Made by a program: the position numbers and the translations under genes. A DNA stretch of 64,000 nt from Panonychus citri (Eukaryota; Arthropoda; Arachnida; Trombidiformes; Tetranychidae): positions 766,501 to 830,500 of the forward strand of contig NW_026515433.1 in the NCBI RefSeq assembly GCF_014898815.1, read 5' to 3'. The notes below the pieces were generated by a model. That model was not told the origin of the DNA. It searched no databases and worked only from the letters and a program-made list of their open reading frames with translations. Below are positions 10,616-21,715 of the stretch, piece by piece (the stretch's first letter is position 1; every line of letters begins with the position of its first letter).

Positions 10616-11365
10616 ATGATGATCAAATTGATTGTTTTGATTGTTTCCTGTTCATTTGTTACAGTTAACGCAATTCTTGCGCCATTTGTACCATGTAAGT
10701 TTTACCAACTAATCAACTCTTAACAATTAATTAACCATCGATATCCAATCAGGTGAAGGTCGATCAGCGCTTTCCAAAAACATATCAGTGGACATTGTAC
10801 CTTGCGATCTGTCGACGACCAACTCGAGTTGCCTTTTCCAACGGGGAGACAATGCAAACTTCACAATTTATTTCTGTAAGTAATTAAGAGACGATGAGAA
10901 GACGTGACGATTAACTTGATTGTTTCGCTCTAAAAGCTCCTGATGTCAATATTTCCACACCAATCGAACGAGTTATCATGGCCAAATTCGCGAAAAAATT
11001 AAAGGACAAATACGTTGAAGTTCCTTACGGCGGTGGAGTCGCAGCCGATGATCGAACCTATTATATTGACGAATCGGGTTCTCCTCAATCGATCGAGGGA
11101 AAAGGCTTAATTGCTGGAAAACCATATTTCTTCAATAATATATTCAACATTCTTAGTTCATCACCAAAGGTAAATCATCATGACAACGATTTTTTTATTC
11201 AAATTTCATCTAATTATCTGATCTTCTTACCGATTGATTTAGACCACTTTATGGGCTCGTTACTTGATTCGTGAAGCAAAACCCTGTAAGAAAAGTAAAT
11301 GCAATTGGCTTCTCCATCCTGGTCAAATGTTGGTCTGTGTTGAGATTCCGGTCACAATTGTTTAG
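10616..11365 (+). CDS. Secreted ML-domain (MD-2/NPC2-like lipid-binding) protein, four exons
   Basis: Read as join(10616..10694, 10753..10875, 10937..11169, 11243..11365), 185 residues, all introns GT-AG. A signal peptide is clear (MMIKLIVLIVSCSFVTVNA). The mature part has the ML layout: a first cysteine (PFVPC), then SVDIVPC...SSCLFQRGDNANFTIYFSP, then VPYGGG, and a C-terminal LWARYLIREAKPC...CVEIPVTIV. The pattern of paired cysteines with a final short strand (CVEIPV) is typical of NPC2 and mite group-2 allergen type proteins. Such proteins are small beta-sandwich carriers of sterols or other lipids, outside cells or in lysosomes. It is somewhat longer than usual (about 130-150 mature residues) and the Cys spacing differs, so family membership is likely but the ligand is unknown. 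N-glycosylation sites are present (NIS, NSS, NFT). Confidence 0.75.
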
Positions 11366-11947
11366 GAGAAATAAATCAACTCCGACAATTAACTGAATTG
11401 TATTTTCGCAAATTATATTCACTTTGATTTTCTCCTTCAATTTTTTTTCCTTCTTTCATTTAAATTGTAATAATTTGATATTATCTCAATTGTTAAATTG
11501 CTAGTGAGTAAAAGAAAAAACAAAATTAAACAAATCAAAATGCTAATCAAATAAAAATCTAAATTGTTTCAACTTTTTTTCTCCTCTCAATTTTTGACCA
11601 AAGAAAAACAATTTTAAGATAGTCCAATCATGGAAATGATTCCCAATCCTTGTATTTTGTTACCAAATCAATAATTAGATATGCAGTTGGTTATAAACAA
11701 TAAGTAAATTAATTATAGATGCTAATTACGATTAAAAATTCAACTAAATTAGAAGTTTATTCTAATGTCTACCAGATGGCGTTTAGAAGTTTTCGTGAAA
11801 ATAGCTGATTAAACTTAGAGATTTTTCTGTGAAAATAGTTGTGCCACATTTTCTTTGGTTTTTGTTGACTCGGTTTTCTTGATCTTGTGATTGTTTTTAT
11901 TGATTAATTTTGTTTTTAGTGAATTTAATTTAATTTACTTGTTTACC
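11366..11947. other. Spacer and presumed eIF3f promoter
   Basis: 582 AT-rich bases. An AGATGGCG word at about 11774-11781 (in ctaccagatggcg) lies roughly 170 bases upstream of the eIF3f start. AGATGGCG resembles the YY1-type core element often found in promoters of housekeeping genes. Nothing else is recognised. Confidence 0.4.
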
Positions 11948-12860
11948 ATGTCAACTTTGAATGTTAAGATTCATCCTGTTGTTCTGTTGAACATCGTCGA
12001 TTCATATGAAAGAAGAAGTCGAGACCAGAAGCGTGTGATTGGTACTCTCTTGGGAAATGTAGACAAATCTGGAACCATTGAGGTTTCTAATTCTTTTGTG
12101 GTTCAACATCGGGAAGCTGATGGAGAAGTTGCTTTCGACATTGAAGTGGCCAAAGATCTCTATGAATTACATCGTAAAGTTAATCCTAATGAATCAATTG
12201 TCGGATGGTTTGCAACCGGAGGGGGAGAAGTTAATGAATATTCTGTTCTCATCCATGAATTTTACACTAGGGAAACTTCAAATCCAGTTCATATCACTGT
12301 TGATCCAACATCAGCCGGTATTTCTGTCAAAGGTAATCCATCATTTTACCAATTGTCCATTATTTATCATTCTATTCTAAACACTCACTAATTGTATTAC
12401 AATTCTTTCATTAGGTTACACCTTGACTCCATTTGGTGTACCCGGAAAAAGTACTGGAACCATGTTTTCTCACATTAAATCTGTTGACATTACCGGCGGT
12501 TATGAAGCTGAAATGATTGGTCTTAAAGCTTGTATGGCTGCTTCTGGGATCGGTGAAAGTAAAGCAGTAACTTATGATTCTGAAATTGACATGATTTTGG
12601 CCGCTTCGAAAAAATGTTCAGATATAATAACCAGTATTGTCAAATATATAGACGAGAATATAATCACTCCTGGAAAACCTTTACCAAGTAATAGTAATGA
12701 TATTGGACGTGAACTTATGTCTATGGTGGAAAGTATTGGACCACTTTGCAAAGATGAAGAGACAATCAATAAGAATCTTAATGATCTTCTTATGGTTATT
12801 TATCTTTCCAATTTATGTAAAACTCAATTGATGCTTAATGAAAAGCTAACCTTAGTTTAA
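11948..12860 (+). CDS. eIF3f: Eukaryotic translation initiation factor 3 subunit F
   Basis: Read as join(11948..12332, 12415..12860), 276 residues. It matches the length of arthropod eIF3f, which lacks the long Ala/Pro N-terminus of the mammalian protein. The MPN domain runs from KIHPVVLLNIVDSYERR through RVIGTLLG, SNSFVVQH and GWFATG to SVLIHEFYTRE. The metal-binding JAMM residues are degenerate, as expected for a structural MPN subunit. The C-terminal helical region ends DLLMVIYLSNLCKTQLMLNEKL, the typical family tail. It is part of the eIF3 complex that loads mRNA on the 40S ribosome in the cytoplasm. The intron is 82 bases and GT-AG. No oddities are visible. Confidence 0.95.
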
Positions 12861-13239
12861 TGGAACTAAAAAATGCTGATATCATTAAAAATTCAATATT
12901 TCAACAAAAATTCCAAATTCAAATGGTGACTGTTCACCTTTGGTATCAATCATCATTTTCGACCATTAAATTGATTGTTAGATTTGACCAATAATCTTAT
13001 TAGATCCGTGAGATTTTCGGATCAAGCTGAAATTAATTGAGTAGCAAACGAGGGTTCACTTAGCTACATTTATTTCTTTAAACAACAAAAGATTAATATA
13101 CATCTTTATTTTCTTCCTCCATGATAATCAGGTAACTAAGTATTGTTAAAACAAAATCAGGAGAGAATCTATTAGATGATGAGCTGAGATTTTGCTCAAA
13201 AATGTTGGTGATTCCTTTTTGTTTACTGACATTATTAGA
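12861..13239. other. Convergent 3' spacer
   Basis: 379 bases between the eIF3f and COX7C stop codons, holding both 3' UTRs. No further gene is seen. Confidence 0.5.
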
Positions 13240-13546
13240 TTAACGCATTTTGATCAGATTGAATCTCATGATTAAAAATGGTATCCAAACGGGTAACGAA
13301 CAGTACAAGATAAACTTGACAGCAAATAGTCGCCGATTCTTGATGCTGAATGGTAAATTCTAGAAGAAATAAAAAATAAATAAAAAAACAAAATTAGATT
13401 AAAGGTAATCAACAAAAAAAAGTAAACGAAGAAATTGAAATTAATTGACTTACTTCTCCTTTGTAGGTGAAACCCTCATGACAAAGCCTAATCTGTTGTG
13501 GGGATCGTCGAGCGACAGTTAATAAACTCCGGGCAGCAGAGATCAT
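13240..13546 (-). CDS. COX7C: Cytochrome c oxidase subunit 7C, two exons
   Basis: A small gene found by reading through its intron: complement(join(13240..13359, 13454..13546)), 70 residues. Exon 1 encodes a mitochondrial targeting presequence rich in Arg and Ser (MISAARSLLTVARRSP). Exon 2 starts NLPFSIKNR, the conserved block of COX7C just before its transmembrane helix, followed by a hydrophobic segment (FILYCSLPVWIPFLIMRF) and a short basic end. It is a nuclear-encoded single-span subunit of respiratory complex IV in the inner mitochondrial membrane. The intron is 94 bases and GT-AG, with a strong pyrimidine tract. It is divergent from the Lon protease gene, with 458 bases between the two starts. 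Confidence 0.85.
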
Positions 13547-14004
13547 TTTAATTTAGGACCAAAGGAACAATTTAATTAACAAGAAATTAGAAAATTTAAT
13601 CAACCAAATTCACTGATTTGACCTTAGACTCAAAAAGTATCGATTCCAATCAAGATCCATAAAAAGAATAAGATACAAGTGAAAGCGCGAAAAATGAGTT
13701 GATAGAAAAAGAGACAAATTAAATCATTGGAATAATTGAAATTCTAATCATTAAACAATAGAAAATGGCGGAATTGAAAACGAAATAATCGTCAATAATT
13801 ACGAATTAAAAATGGCCTCTAATTAATTGTGAGAGAACCAATAAACTTGTTCAGTGATTTTCTTAACATGTTGACTCATTTACCTTGGTAACCAAAATCC
13901 TCACGTTGGTTTGATGTTTTTTGGTTATGTGATTATTTTGATTTCTTGAATTGTTGGTTAATATTTTCTTTAATTGTGTAGCTTGTAATTGTTTGAATGG
14001 TGAA
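13547..14004. promoter_or_regulatory. Divergent promoter region COX7C / LONP1
   Basis: 458 bases separate the start codons of two nuclear genes for mitochondrial proteins transcribed in opposite directions. An AAAATGGCGG word at 13762-13771 matches the YY1-type core common in promoters of respiratory genes. No TATA box is obvious. Shared regulation is an inference from position and motif only. Confidence 0.4.
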
Positions 14005-17000
14005 ATGATTGGTCATCTTGTTGGACAACGTTCTAAGGATTGTCTTCGTTTGATAAATATTCTTCTTAAAAGTGAAAGTAGATATTCATTGGGAAGAGTT
14101 TACCATGAGCGTCATGTTTCATCATTTACTAAATTTTATTGTCACAAATTATCAACTAATCGATCAACTGTTCACGATTGGAATAATTTATTAGACTCGC
14201 CTAAGAATCAAGTATCTAGTGTACGAAATTATTGTGATCCAGCTCGTAAAGGTGATGAAGGTGATGGTGTTGATCCTCCTGAAAAGGAGCCTTCAATGTC
14301 TATCAAAGAGGAGGAAGAACATGATTTAATTATGTCCGGTATTTCAAGCACTTTGGCTACAATGACGGTTCCCGAATATTGGCCTAATATTCCTGTGATT
14401 GCGATTACTGGTCGACCCGTTTTCCCCAAATTCTTAAAAGTGATTGACATCTCCAATCCATCATTAATATCGCTAATCAAACGTAAAGTGCGACTTAATC
14501 AACCCTATGCCGGTTTATTCTTGAAGAAAAATGAAAACAATGAAGAAGAAGTTGTTAAAACATTGGATGATGTTTATCCTGTTGGAACTTTTGTCCAAAT
14601 ATTGGAGATTCAAGATGTCGGAGAGAAATTGAAAGTGGTTCTTCAATCACACCGAAGAGTTAAACTGGTCAAACAATTACCAGAAGATTATGATTCTTTA
14701 AATGATAAGCTGAAGAAAAAGAAATTAAAGAAAAAAGAAGATTCCAATGAGGCTGAATCAGAATCGATTACATGTTCCACTCCTCCAGAACCAATAACAA
14801 GTACCTCCACTGATCTAGGACCTGTTCTAATGGCACAAGTGGATAATGTTAACCACGAACAATTTGAAATGACCAAACACGTTAAAGCAATTACTCAAGA
14901 AATAGTCAAGACAATTTTAGATATTATGTCAGTTAATCCTTTGTATAGAGAATCGGTTCTTCAAATGTTACAGGCTGGACCTCGAGTTGTCGATAATCCT
15001 GTTTATTTATCCGATCTTGGAGCTGCTCTTTCGGGTGCCAAAGGTCCCGATCTACAAGCGGTTCTAGAAGAGACCAACATCCCTAAAAGACTAGAATTGT
15101 CTTTAACTCTACTGAAAAAAGAGTTTGAAATGTCCAAATTACAACAAGAGATTGGAAAAGAGGTTGAAGATAAAGTTAAACAACAACATCGTCGTTATCT
15201 ATTACATGAACAACTTAAAGTAATCAAAAAGGAATTAGGATTAGTGAAAGATGATAAAGATGCCATCGAAGAGAAATTCAAAGCTCGATTGAAAGATTTA
15301 ACGGTTCCTAAACACATAATGGACGTAATAGAAGAGGAACTGAATAAATTAGCCTTTTTGGACAATCATTCGTCTGAATTTAGTGTTACACGAAATTACC
15401 TCGACTGGTTAACTAATCTTCCCTGGGGTAAAAGCAGCGAAGAGAATTTGGATCTAGAAAGAGCGAAAAAAGTTCTTGAAGAAGATCATTATGGAATGGA
15501 AGAGGTTAAAAAACGAATCCTCGAATTTATCGCCGTCAGCCAATTACGAGGTAAAACTCAGGGTAAAATCCTTTGTTTCCATGGTCCCCCTGGAGTCGGT
15601 AAAACAAGTATAGCGAAATCAATTGCTCGAGCATTGAACAGAGAGGTTAGTTGGCTATTTTCAGTTAGATTAATTATCGTTTTCTAATGATTACTTTTGC
15701 GTCTTTCCAGTATTTTAGGTTTAGTGTTGGTGGCATGACCGATGTCGCCGAAATCAAGGGTCATAGAAGGACATATGTCGGTGCGATGCCTGGTAAACTT
15801 ATTCAGTGTTTAAAAAAGACCAAATCTGAAAATCCATTGGTTCTTATTGATGAAATTGATAAAATTGGTCGAGGTTATCAAGGAGATCCGTCATCAGCTC
15901 TTCTCGAGATTTTAGATCCCGAACAAAATGTAAATTTTCTAGATCATTATCTAGATGTGACGGTTGACTTATCAAGAGTACTATTCATTTGTACGGCTAA
16001 TGTACTTGATACAATCCCGGAACCACTTAGAGACCGAATGGAAATTATCGAAGTGTCGGGCTATGTGGCGGAAGAGAAAGTAGCAATTGCGGAGGTACAA
16101 TTATTGCAACGATTATATTATATTAATAATGAAAATTATTCCATTTTGCTAATAACTCTCATCTTCTTCCATAGCAATATTTGATTCCACAAGCTCGAGA
16201 AATGGCAGGAGTTAGCGAAGAAATTGCTAGAATCCCAAAAGATGTTCTACAAACGTTAATCAAAGCTTATTGTCGAGAAAGTGGAGTAAGAAATTTACAG
16301 AAACACATCGAAAAGGTAGATTAACTTTCTTTAGATTTAATTCATCCAATTGATCAACTAATCATTTATCACATTTTGCTCTAGATCATGAGGAAAGCAG
16401 CTTTGAAAATAGTAAACAAGGAAGCGGAAAAGGTTAATGTTAATGTTGACAATTTACAAGATTTTGTTGGTAAACCGATTTTCACTCAAGATCGCATGTA
16501 TGAGGTCACTCCTTCCGGTGTCACCATGGGCTTAGCTTGGACAGCAATGGGAGGGTCAGTTTTATTTATCGAGACCACTTTATTCAAGCCTTTAGTTGAT
16601 TCTGATAAACCCGATGAACCTGAAATCGGATCAATGAAATTAACTGGTCGCCTTGGTGATGTAATGAAAGAAAGTGCTGATATCGCCTATTCGGTGGCCA
16701 AATCATTCATCACCCAAATCGACAGTGATAATGAATTTTTTGAAAAAGCTCATATTCATCTACATGTACCCGATGGAGCGACACCTAAAGATGGTCCAAG
16801 TGCTGGATGTACAATGGTCACCGCTCTCCTTTCCTTAGCTCTAAACAAACCAGTTCGAAGTGACCTGGCAATGACCGGTGAAGTTTCACTAACTGGTAAA
16901 GTTTTACCCGTCGGAGGAATCCGAGAGAAAACGATCGCCGCCAAACGTGCCAATGTGACCTGTTTAATTTTACCTCAAGAGAATCGTAAAGATTTCGATG

Positions 17001-17098
17001 AGTTACCTGATTTTATAAAAAGCAATTTAGATGTTCATTTTGTAGATGATTACAAACAAGTATTTGATATCGCGTTTTCACAAGGTTCAAACAATTAA
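14005..17098 (+). CDS. LONP1: Mitochondrial Lon protease, four exons
   Basis: Read as join(14005..15645, 15711..16094, 16175..16315, 16385..17098), 959 residues, the length of human LONP1. It is an ATP-dependent serine protease of the mitochondrial matrix that degrades oxidised proteins and binds mtDNA. Domains in order: a basic presequence (about 1-70); the LON substrate-binding domain starting near 120 (IPVIAITGRPVFP); a linker with a Lys-rich insertion; the AAA+ module with Walker A GPPGVGKT at 527-534 and Walker B VLIDEIDK near 590; then the protease domain with catalytic S861 (PKDGPSAGC) and K904 (IREKTIAAKR), 43 residues apart as in the family. All introns are short and GT-AG. The ATG at 14005 is chosen because the frame upstream has only a TTG. 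Confidence 0.96.
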
Positions 17099-17247
17099 TT
17101 CAATTTTCTAAATTGTTCTTGATCATTTTTTTTCTATATGTAAATTAATCCCTAACAATCCCCCAGTGAATTTGATAAACTTAGAGTATATATAATTTAT
17201 TCACTTATTTACTCATTCATTGATTTATTTAATTTAATTGTGATAAG

Positions 17248-18288
17248 GAACTACAACAATTGGATGGAATGAAGAAGATGAATCATCGTTAATTAAACAA
17301 ATTGATCAACAAATTAACCTTGAAACAAAACTATCGGATGAAAGTATAACCAAGATAATTGATATTGTTACAAATCGTAAACTTTATCATCCATCATTAT
17401 TAAACTGGACTCTTGAACAATTAACTATTAGATATGATTCAATGTCATTGGAAACAATTAGCACAATAGTTAAATCATTAAGTAACTTTGATCATTTCAA
17501 TGAAAACAATTTAAAATCATTGGTTAATCTAATTGAAACAAAGCCAAGAATCAATGAAATGATTAAATCACCTCAACACTCAATTGCGATTCTGGAATCA
17601 TTGATTACCTGGAAAATTTATCCATCAAAGTTAATTAACCTAATTTTCCAAGATGATTTTCTCAACAATCTACCAGGTAAGTTAATTAACGTGATAATTG
17701 ATGAAAAAAAGATTAACAATTTACTTTGATTCCCTTTCAGATAATCAACAACATCTCAAAGCATTATTTTCAATTAGAGACTCGTTGGCAATTGAATGTC
17801 ATCCAAAGTATGTTGATCAAATTGGACAATTAGACGAAGCAATTAAACAGAGAAATCTAGTATTTACAAGACAATCAATGGATCAACTTTTACCAATTAA
17901 TCCTCGTGATTTAACTCATCATCAATACTTAACTGTGGTAATTTACCTCGCTTGTAGAGAGTATTATCCAAAACAAACAGTCGCTAAAAATGTTTTATCC
18001 TTTTGCTTTTCACCGGAAATAATTGTTTGCGATTCACGATTTAATCCGATTGTTCATGGAGCCACAATCAAGGTTGAACCGAATTCAGTTGTTGATTCAA
18101 CGATAATCAGTCGATCAAAATTTGCTGATCGTGAAAAAACTCAACTAATTGGTTATCAGCGATTGAGAAATCGCTTATTAAATCAATTAGGTTTCAAAAT
18201 ATTTACCGTTAATGAATCACTTCCAAACAGGAAGAGTCAAATTTTTAATTATTTCCGGAGAAAACTACCAATCAGAGTTGATGGTTAA
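17248..18288 (+). CDS. FASTKD-like RAP-domain protein, 5' exon not found
   Basis: Two exons are supported: 17248..17676 and 17741..18288 (GT-AG intron, frame continuous), about 325 residues. The C-terminus has RAP-type features: the run IVCDSRFNPI and then LIGYQRLRNRLLNQLGFKIFTVNE. It follows an alpha-helical repeat region, as in FAST-kinase-domain mitochondrial RNA-regulatory proteins. The upstream frame is open and looks coding back to 17247 but contains no ATG before codon 17442, and an in-frame TAA sits at 17244. The visible part therefore seems to begin at a splice acceptor (AG at 17246-17247). Only 149 bases separate it from the Lon stop, with no usable 5' exon there. The gene may have its first exon further upstream, may begin at 17442, or may be 5'-truncated. 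Family assignment is moderate. Confidence 0.6.
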
Positions 18289-18718
18289 ATCGTAACAATC
18301 TAGTCTTTTATATGATCGATAAATTAAATCAAAATCTGTCATTCACTTGATTACAATTAGCCAACTTGAAAACTACTACGATGCAACAATTGTAATTGTA
18401 ATTGTAATTTAATTTGTATTTTTATTATCATCAAAGTCTTACAATCAAATATATATTATCATTGAGTATAATAAGTAAATAATTAAGATGATTTGTCCAA
18501 CCAATTTGATGATTGTTTAAACAGTTGTTTACTCTGTACACAATCAAATTAATTGTTACATTGTAAATTGGTTGTACATCACCTCATTGATTAAACACAT
18601 TCATTGATTAATCACTTTTATTGAGTAAACAATTTGGATCTGTTGATGAGAAAACATGATTAGTTATAAATAAAAAAGCTCATTAGTTGAAAAAGTTTAG
18701 ATTAAAGTTAATTGTTGA
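18289..18718. other. Convergent 3' spacer
   Basis: 430 AT-rich bases between the FASTKD-like stop and the TET stop on the other strand, holding both 3' UTRs. No gene is recognised. Confidence 0.5.
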
Positions 18719-19660
18719 TTACAAATTGCCTGATGGTTTGTTAATTATCGTTGGTTGATCACAATTAACTGATCCATGGTTCGGTTTGTCAAGATTCTTG
18801 TGCTGGTAGAAAATTAAACTCAGTCGATTGGGTTGAAGTCTATTGGGCTGTCGAAGTGGTGTCGTTGAGTGAACTTCGTGTTTTGAACATTCAATCATGA
18901 TCGAACCATGTTCGAGAGCGATTCCCACTCCACCCATTCTGGGGTCAAGACATGAATCCTCATTGTCCGATTCAAATTCATAAATGTAACCCTTATGATT
19001 TGGGTCTTTTAATTGATTCTCGGCAGGAAATCTATGGACCGGCTTAGATTGAGTCGAAAATATCGATATACTTTTACTATTGACACTCTTATTGGTTGAC
19101 CTAAGGCCAGCTGAAGATGGTGATGATTTGGATGATGATAATGATGACCCTTTGTTGTCGATAGATCGTTTCTCCGGAAATGATCGTCTCAGGGCTTTCT
19201 TTTTAAGTCGCTGGCATTTCCGCCTTGATAGTAAAGGTGAGCTTCGTAGTCGCTTGAGAACAGGAAATTTGGTCAATATTTGTAATCCATTAGCCTTTGT
19301 CCGACCTTTAAGGTCAACAAGGTAACAAGGTAATACATGATATTGGGTTTCCCTGGTTGATGACCATTGATATTGATCAACTGGATTACGGATTAGATTA
19401 ACAATTACGGTTATATCATTGGGCACATTATGTATATCCCGATGATTATGAGCCACGAAATCAAGACAAGCAGTTACCGATGAGAATGGTTTATCTGGAT
19501 CTAAACCAATTCGACAAGATGATGATGATGATGATGAAGATGATAAATCATCTCCTTTGGTTGATTTAGTTAATGATTTAAATGCCTCTGGTATTAAGCT
19601 TTTGCATATTTGACCAACATGTGAAGCCATTTTATTCAATTGATACTCCAACTCTGATTC
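18719..19660 (-). CDS. TET: TET methylcytosine dioxygenase, terminal exon (catalytic core)
   Basis: 313 residues reading from a likely acceptor (CAG at 19663-19661 on the minus strand) to a TAA at 18721-18719. It carries the TET double-stranded beta-helix core: CRIGLDPDKPFSSVTACLDF, then HRD (H73/D75 of this exon), the first two Fe(II) ligands. YHVLPCYLVDL follows, then a low-complexity Ser/Lys insert of about 100 residues, then GGVGIALEHGSIMIEC, H264 (third Fe ligand) and R279 (2-oxoglutarate), 15 residues apart as in mammalian TET. FYQHKNL closes the domain. TET enzymes oxidise 5-methylcytosine in the nucleus. The Cys-rich part that must precede this exon is not visible up to 64 kb. The insert is much shorter than in vertebrates, and a Ser run lies near residues 40-48. 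Confidence 0.9.
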   Translation of the reverse strand, partial: ESELEYQLNKMASHVGQICKSLIPEAFKSLTKSTKGDDLSSSSSSSSSCRIGLDPDKPFSSVTACLDFVAHNHRDIHNVPNDITVIVNLIRNPVDQYQWSSTRETQYHVLPCYLVDLKGRTKANGLQILTKFPVLKRLRSSPLLSRRKCQRLKKKALRRSFPEKRSIDNKGSSLSSSKSSPSSAGLRSTNKSVNSKSISIFSTQSKPVHRFPAENQLKDPNHKGYIYEFESDNEDSCLDPRMGGVGIALEHGSIMIECSKHEVHSTTPLRQPNRLQPNRLSLIFYQHKNLDKPNHGSVNCDQPTIINKPSGNL

Positions 19661-20585
19661 CTGTTTTTGCAATGAAGATAATCAAATGTTAGAAAATAAA
19701 TTGTTACAATCAAATGCAAAAAATAACCAACGGAAACAATTAACTAACAACCGGATTAATAAATTAACATTTTCAAGGTTCAAGTGATGTTTTAAATGCC
19801 AGGAAAATGATTAATTCAAACAATTTACTAATAATGATTAAAATTGAAACAACAAAACAAAACAAAACAAAACAATCATTTACAAAAAAAAGTTTCAATA
19901 TCACTGAACAATTAAATTACTTTCCAATCAATTACTGATCACTATTTATAGTAATCAAATAATAATGTATTGTTAGATTATTAATTATCCCAAAATGAAA
20001 GGGATTAGCAAGTAATTACATCAATAAGATTATAAAAAATGAAAAGTTAATTGATTAAATTTGCGTTTTAATCAGTTAAAAGTTAATTGCATTGAAAGAT
20101 TGAACGATCAAAGAGAAAGCAATCAATTAATAACCAAATTAAATGTAAATCCAGTGATTTAAAAGCAAAACAATGATAAATGATTAATCATAATCATATT
20201 AGGATAAAAAAAGAGAGAGAGACAATTAATCTCAATCAACAACAATCAAGAATCAATATTAAATTGAACAGAACTTTGTAAATGATTAAACATTTTCATG
20301 GCTTCAAAATTGTTAAATTCACAATCAAACTAATCATCAACAATCAAATATCAGAGAGAGAAAGTGAAATAAACAAAAATGGCTTCTAATTATCTTTACA
20401 GTTGACTTAATCATTAGAGATCTAAATTGTTATTATCTAATTGTTTGATTAATATATTGAAGCTAAATAACAAAAAAAAACTGAATTCACCAAAAAAAAA
20501 GTTCTATTACTTTTGTAACATTAAGCTAAAGTAACTAATAATAATAATAATAAGATGATGATGATGATAATGATGATGATGATGA
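19661..20585. other. Non-coding DNA, presumed TET intron
   Basis: 925 AT-rich bases upstream (minus strand) of the TET exon, ending at the Polinton. It contains a short acaaa/caaaa run near 19850 and TAA and GAT microsatellites at 20538-20588. No exon is recognised. Confidence 0.5.
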
Positions 20586-20592
20586 TGACTGA
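20586..20592. repeat. Left target-site duplication
   Basis: TGACTGA immediately outside the left inverted repeat, identical to 36789-36795 on the right. Polintons normally make 6-bp duplications, so the last A may instead be the first element base. Confidence 0.7.
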
Positions 20593-20602
20593 GTAGTAAA
20601 AA
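20593..20602 (+). repeat. Left terminal inverted repeat
   Basis: GTAGTAAAAA, perfectly inverted relative to 36779-36788. It is far shorter than the hundreds of bases usual for Polintons. It is followed directly by an imperfect palindrome (arms AGAATG / CATTCT, about 20602-20635) and by AATGCATG words. Confidence 0.75.
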
Positions 20603-20862
20603 GAATGTTTCAGCCGTTGATGAAACAGGCATTCTAATAATTTATTAACTATCTTATTCATGCATTTTCTTTAATTGTTTAATGCATGTGAGATACATTC
20701 ACAAGATGAACGATAACAATAAAATGGTTCATCGGTTTCGAATCATGAATTATTTCTACCATACCAATGCATGAATGAATTGTTCTTGATGGAACATGGT
20801 GATAAAATTCAATATGTTCGTGCTTATTCATTGATTGAATAACTTTACTGAATCAAAATCAG

Positions 20863-20897
20863 TATAAAAGGATGATGATTGATCAATGAAATCATAA
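20863..20897 (+). promoter_or_regulatory. TATA-type promoter near left end of element
   Basis: TATAAAAG at 20863-20870 with an initiator-like TCATA near 20892-20896, about 30 bases downstream. It is placed to transcribe the first (decayed) ORF region at 21054. Confidence 0.45.
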
Positions 20898-21053
20898 GTT
20901 CATATAACTTCATACAACTTCAATCATCAAAAGTGAAAAGTTTCAAAGTTCTGATTCCATTAAGTGAGTTTATCAATATTGAATATTTTAGTTAATCTAA
21001 AATATAAGTTATAACATTTTCTTTTTGTTTCTTCTTTTTAAATAGAATTGAAA

Positions 21054-21568
21054 ATGTCAACAAAAATTGTTAAAGCAAAATCAAAAAAATGATGAATCTC
21101 AACATTGAACTTGGATGGCGCCATGAAAAATTATCAAGAAAAACCGAGTCAACTAAACAACATGAAGTAAATGAACTAACTCTGAGTGAATCAGAAGATG
21201 AATCAACAATCTCATTGAATTCAGCGGCAGCAAGAGGTTTGGATACTAAAGCAACGCTTCGAATGGAATCGATGAAAAAGGAAATTGGAATGGGAGCCAA
21301 TTAAAATTGACCTCACCAACGTTCCAAATCGAACAATGTTGCTCCTGATGAAAGTTTGCAGGGTGATAAGTTTATTGTATCTGACAACTTGGTATTCTTC
21401 ACAGATCGTTCGAATTGTGGTGGAAGAGTATGCAAAATTCGGAAGTTTTGGTTCAAAAACAATCAAGTTGAAGCTTCAAGTTCTGGTGGAGAGTTTTTTT
21501 ACTCAGATATACCAAAATTCATTGCTGCACAAAAGTATACAAAATCGTTACAAAATGATCATATTTGA
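21054..21568 (+). pseudogene. Decayed or frame-broken ORF region, unknown product
   Basis: A short start (MSTKIVKAKSKK) at 21054 stops at 21090. A second frame opens at ATG 21089 for 71 codons (NELTLSESEDESTISL...MESMKKEIGMGAN) and stops at 21302-21304. The same frame then continues after a second stop as a further open stretch to 21568 (FIVSDNLVFFTDRSN...IPKFIAAQKYTKSLQ). The later part looks like a real folded domain, but I cannot name it. It sits behind a TATA-type promoter and before the satellite. It could be a decayed early gene of the element or a spliced gene; stops and frame changes favour decay. Confidence 0.4.
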
Positions 21569-21715
21569 AATATACATTCCATTTGAAAAATCTGAATGAA
21601 TAATCTTTGAATACAATAATCAATAAATATATAAACTCAAATTTGAATGACAATTATCTTTAATTCATTTAATGATGTATATTTGATGTATTGAATTCCA
21701 TATTGATTTATATTT

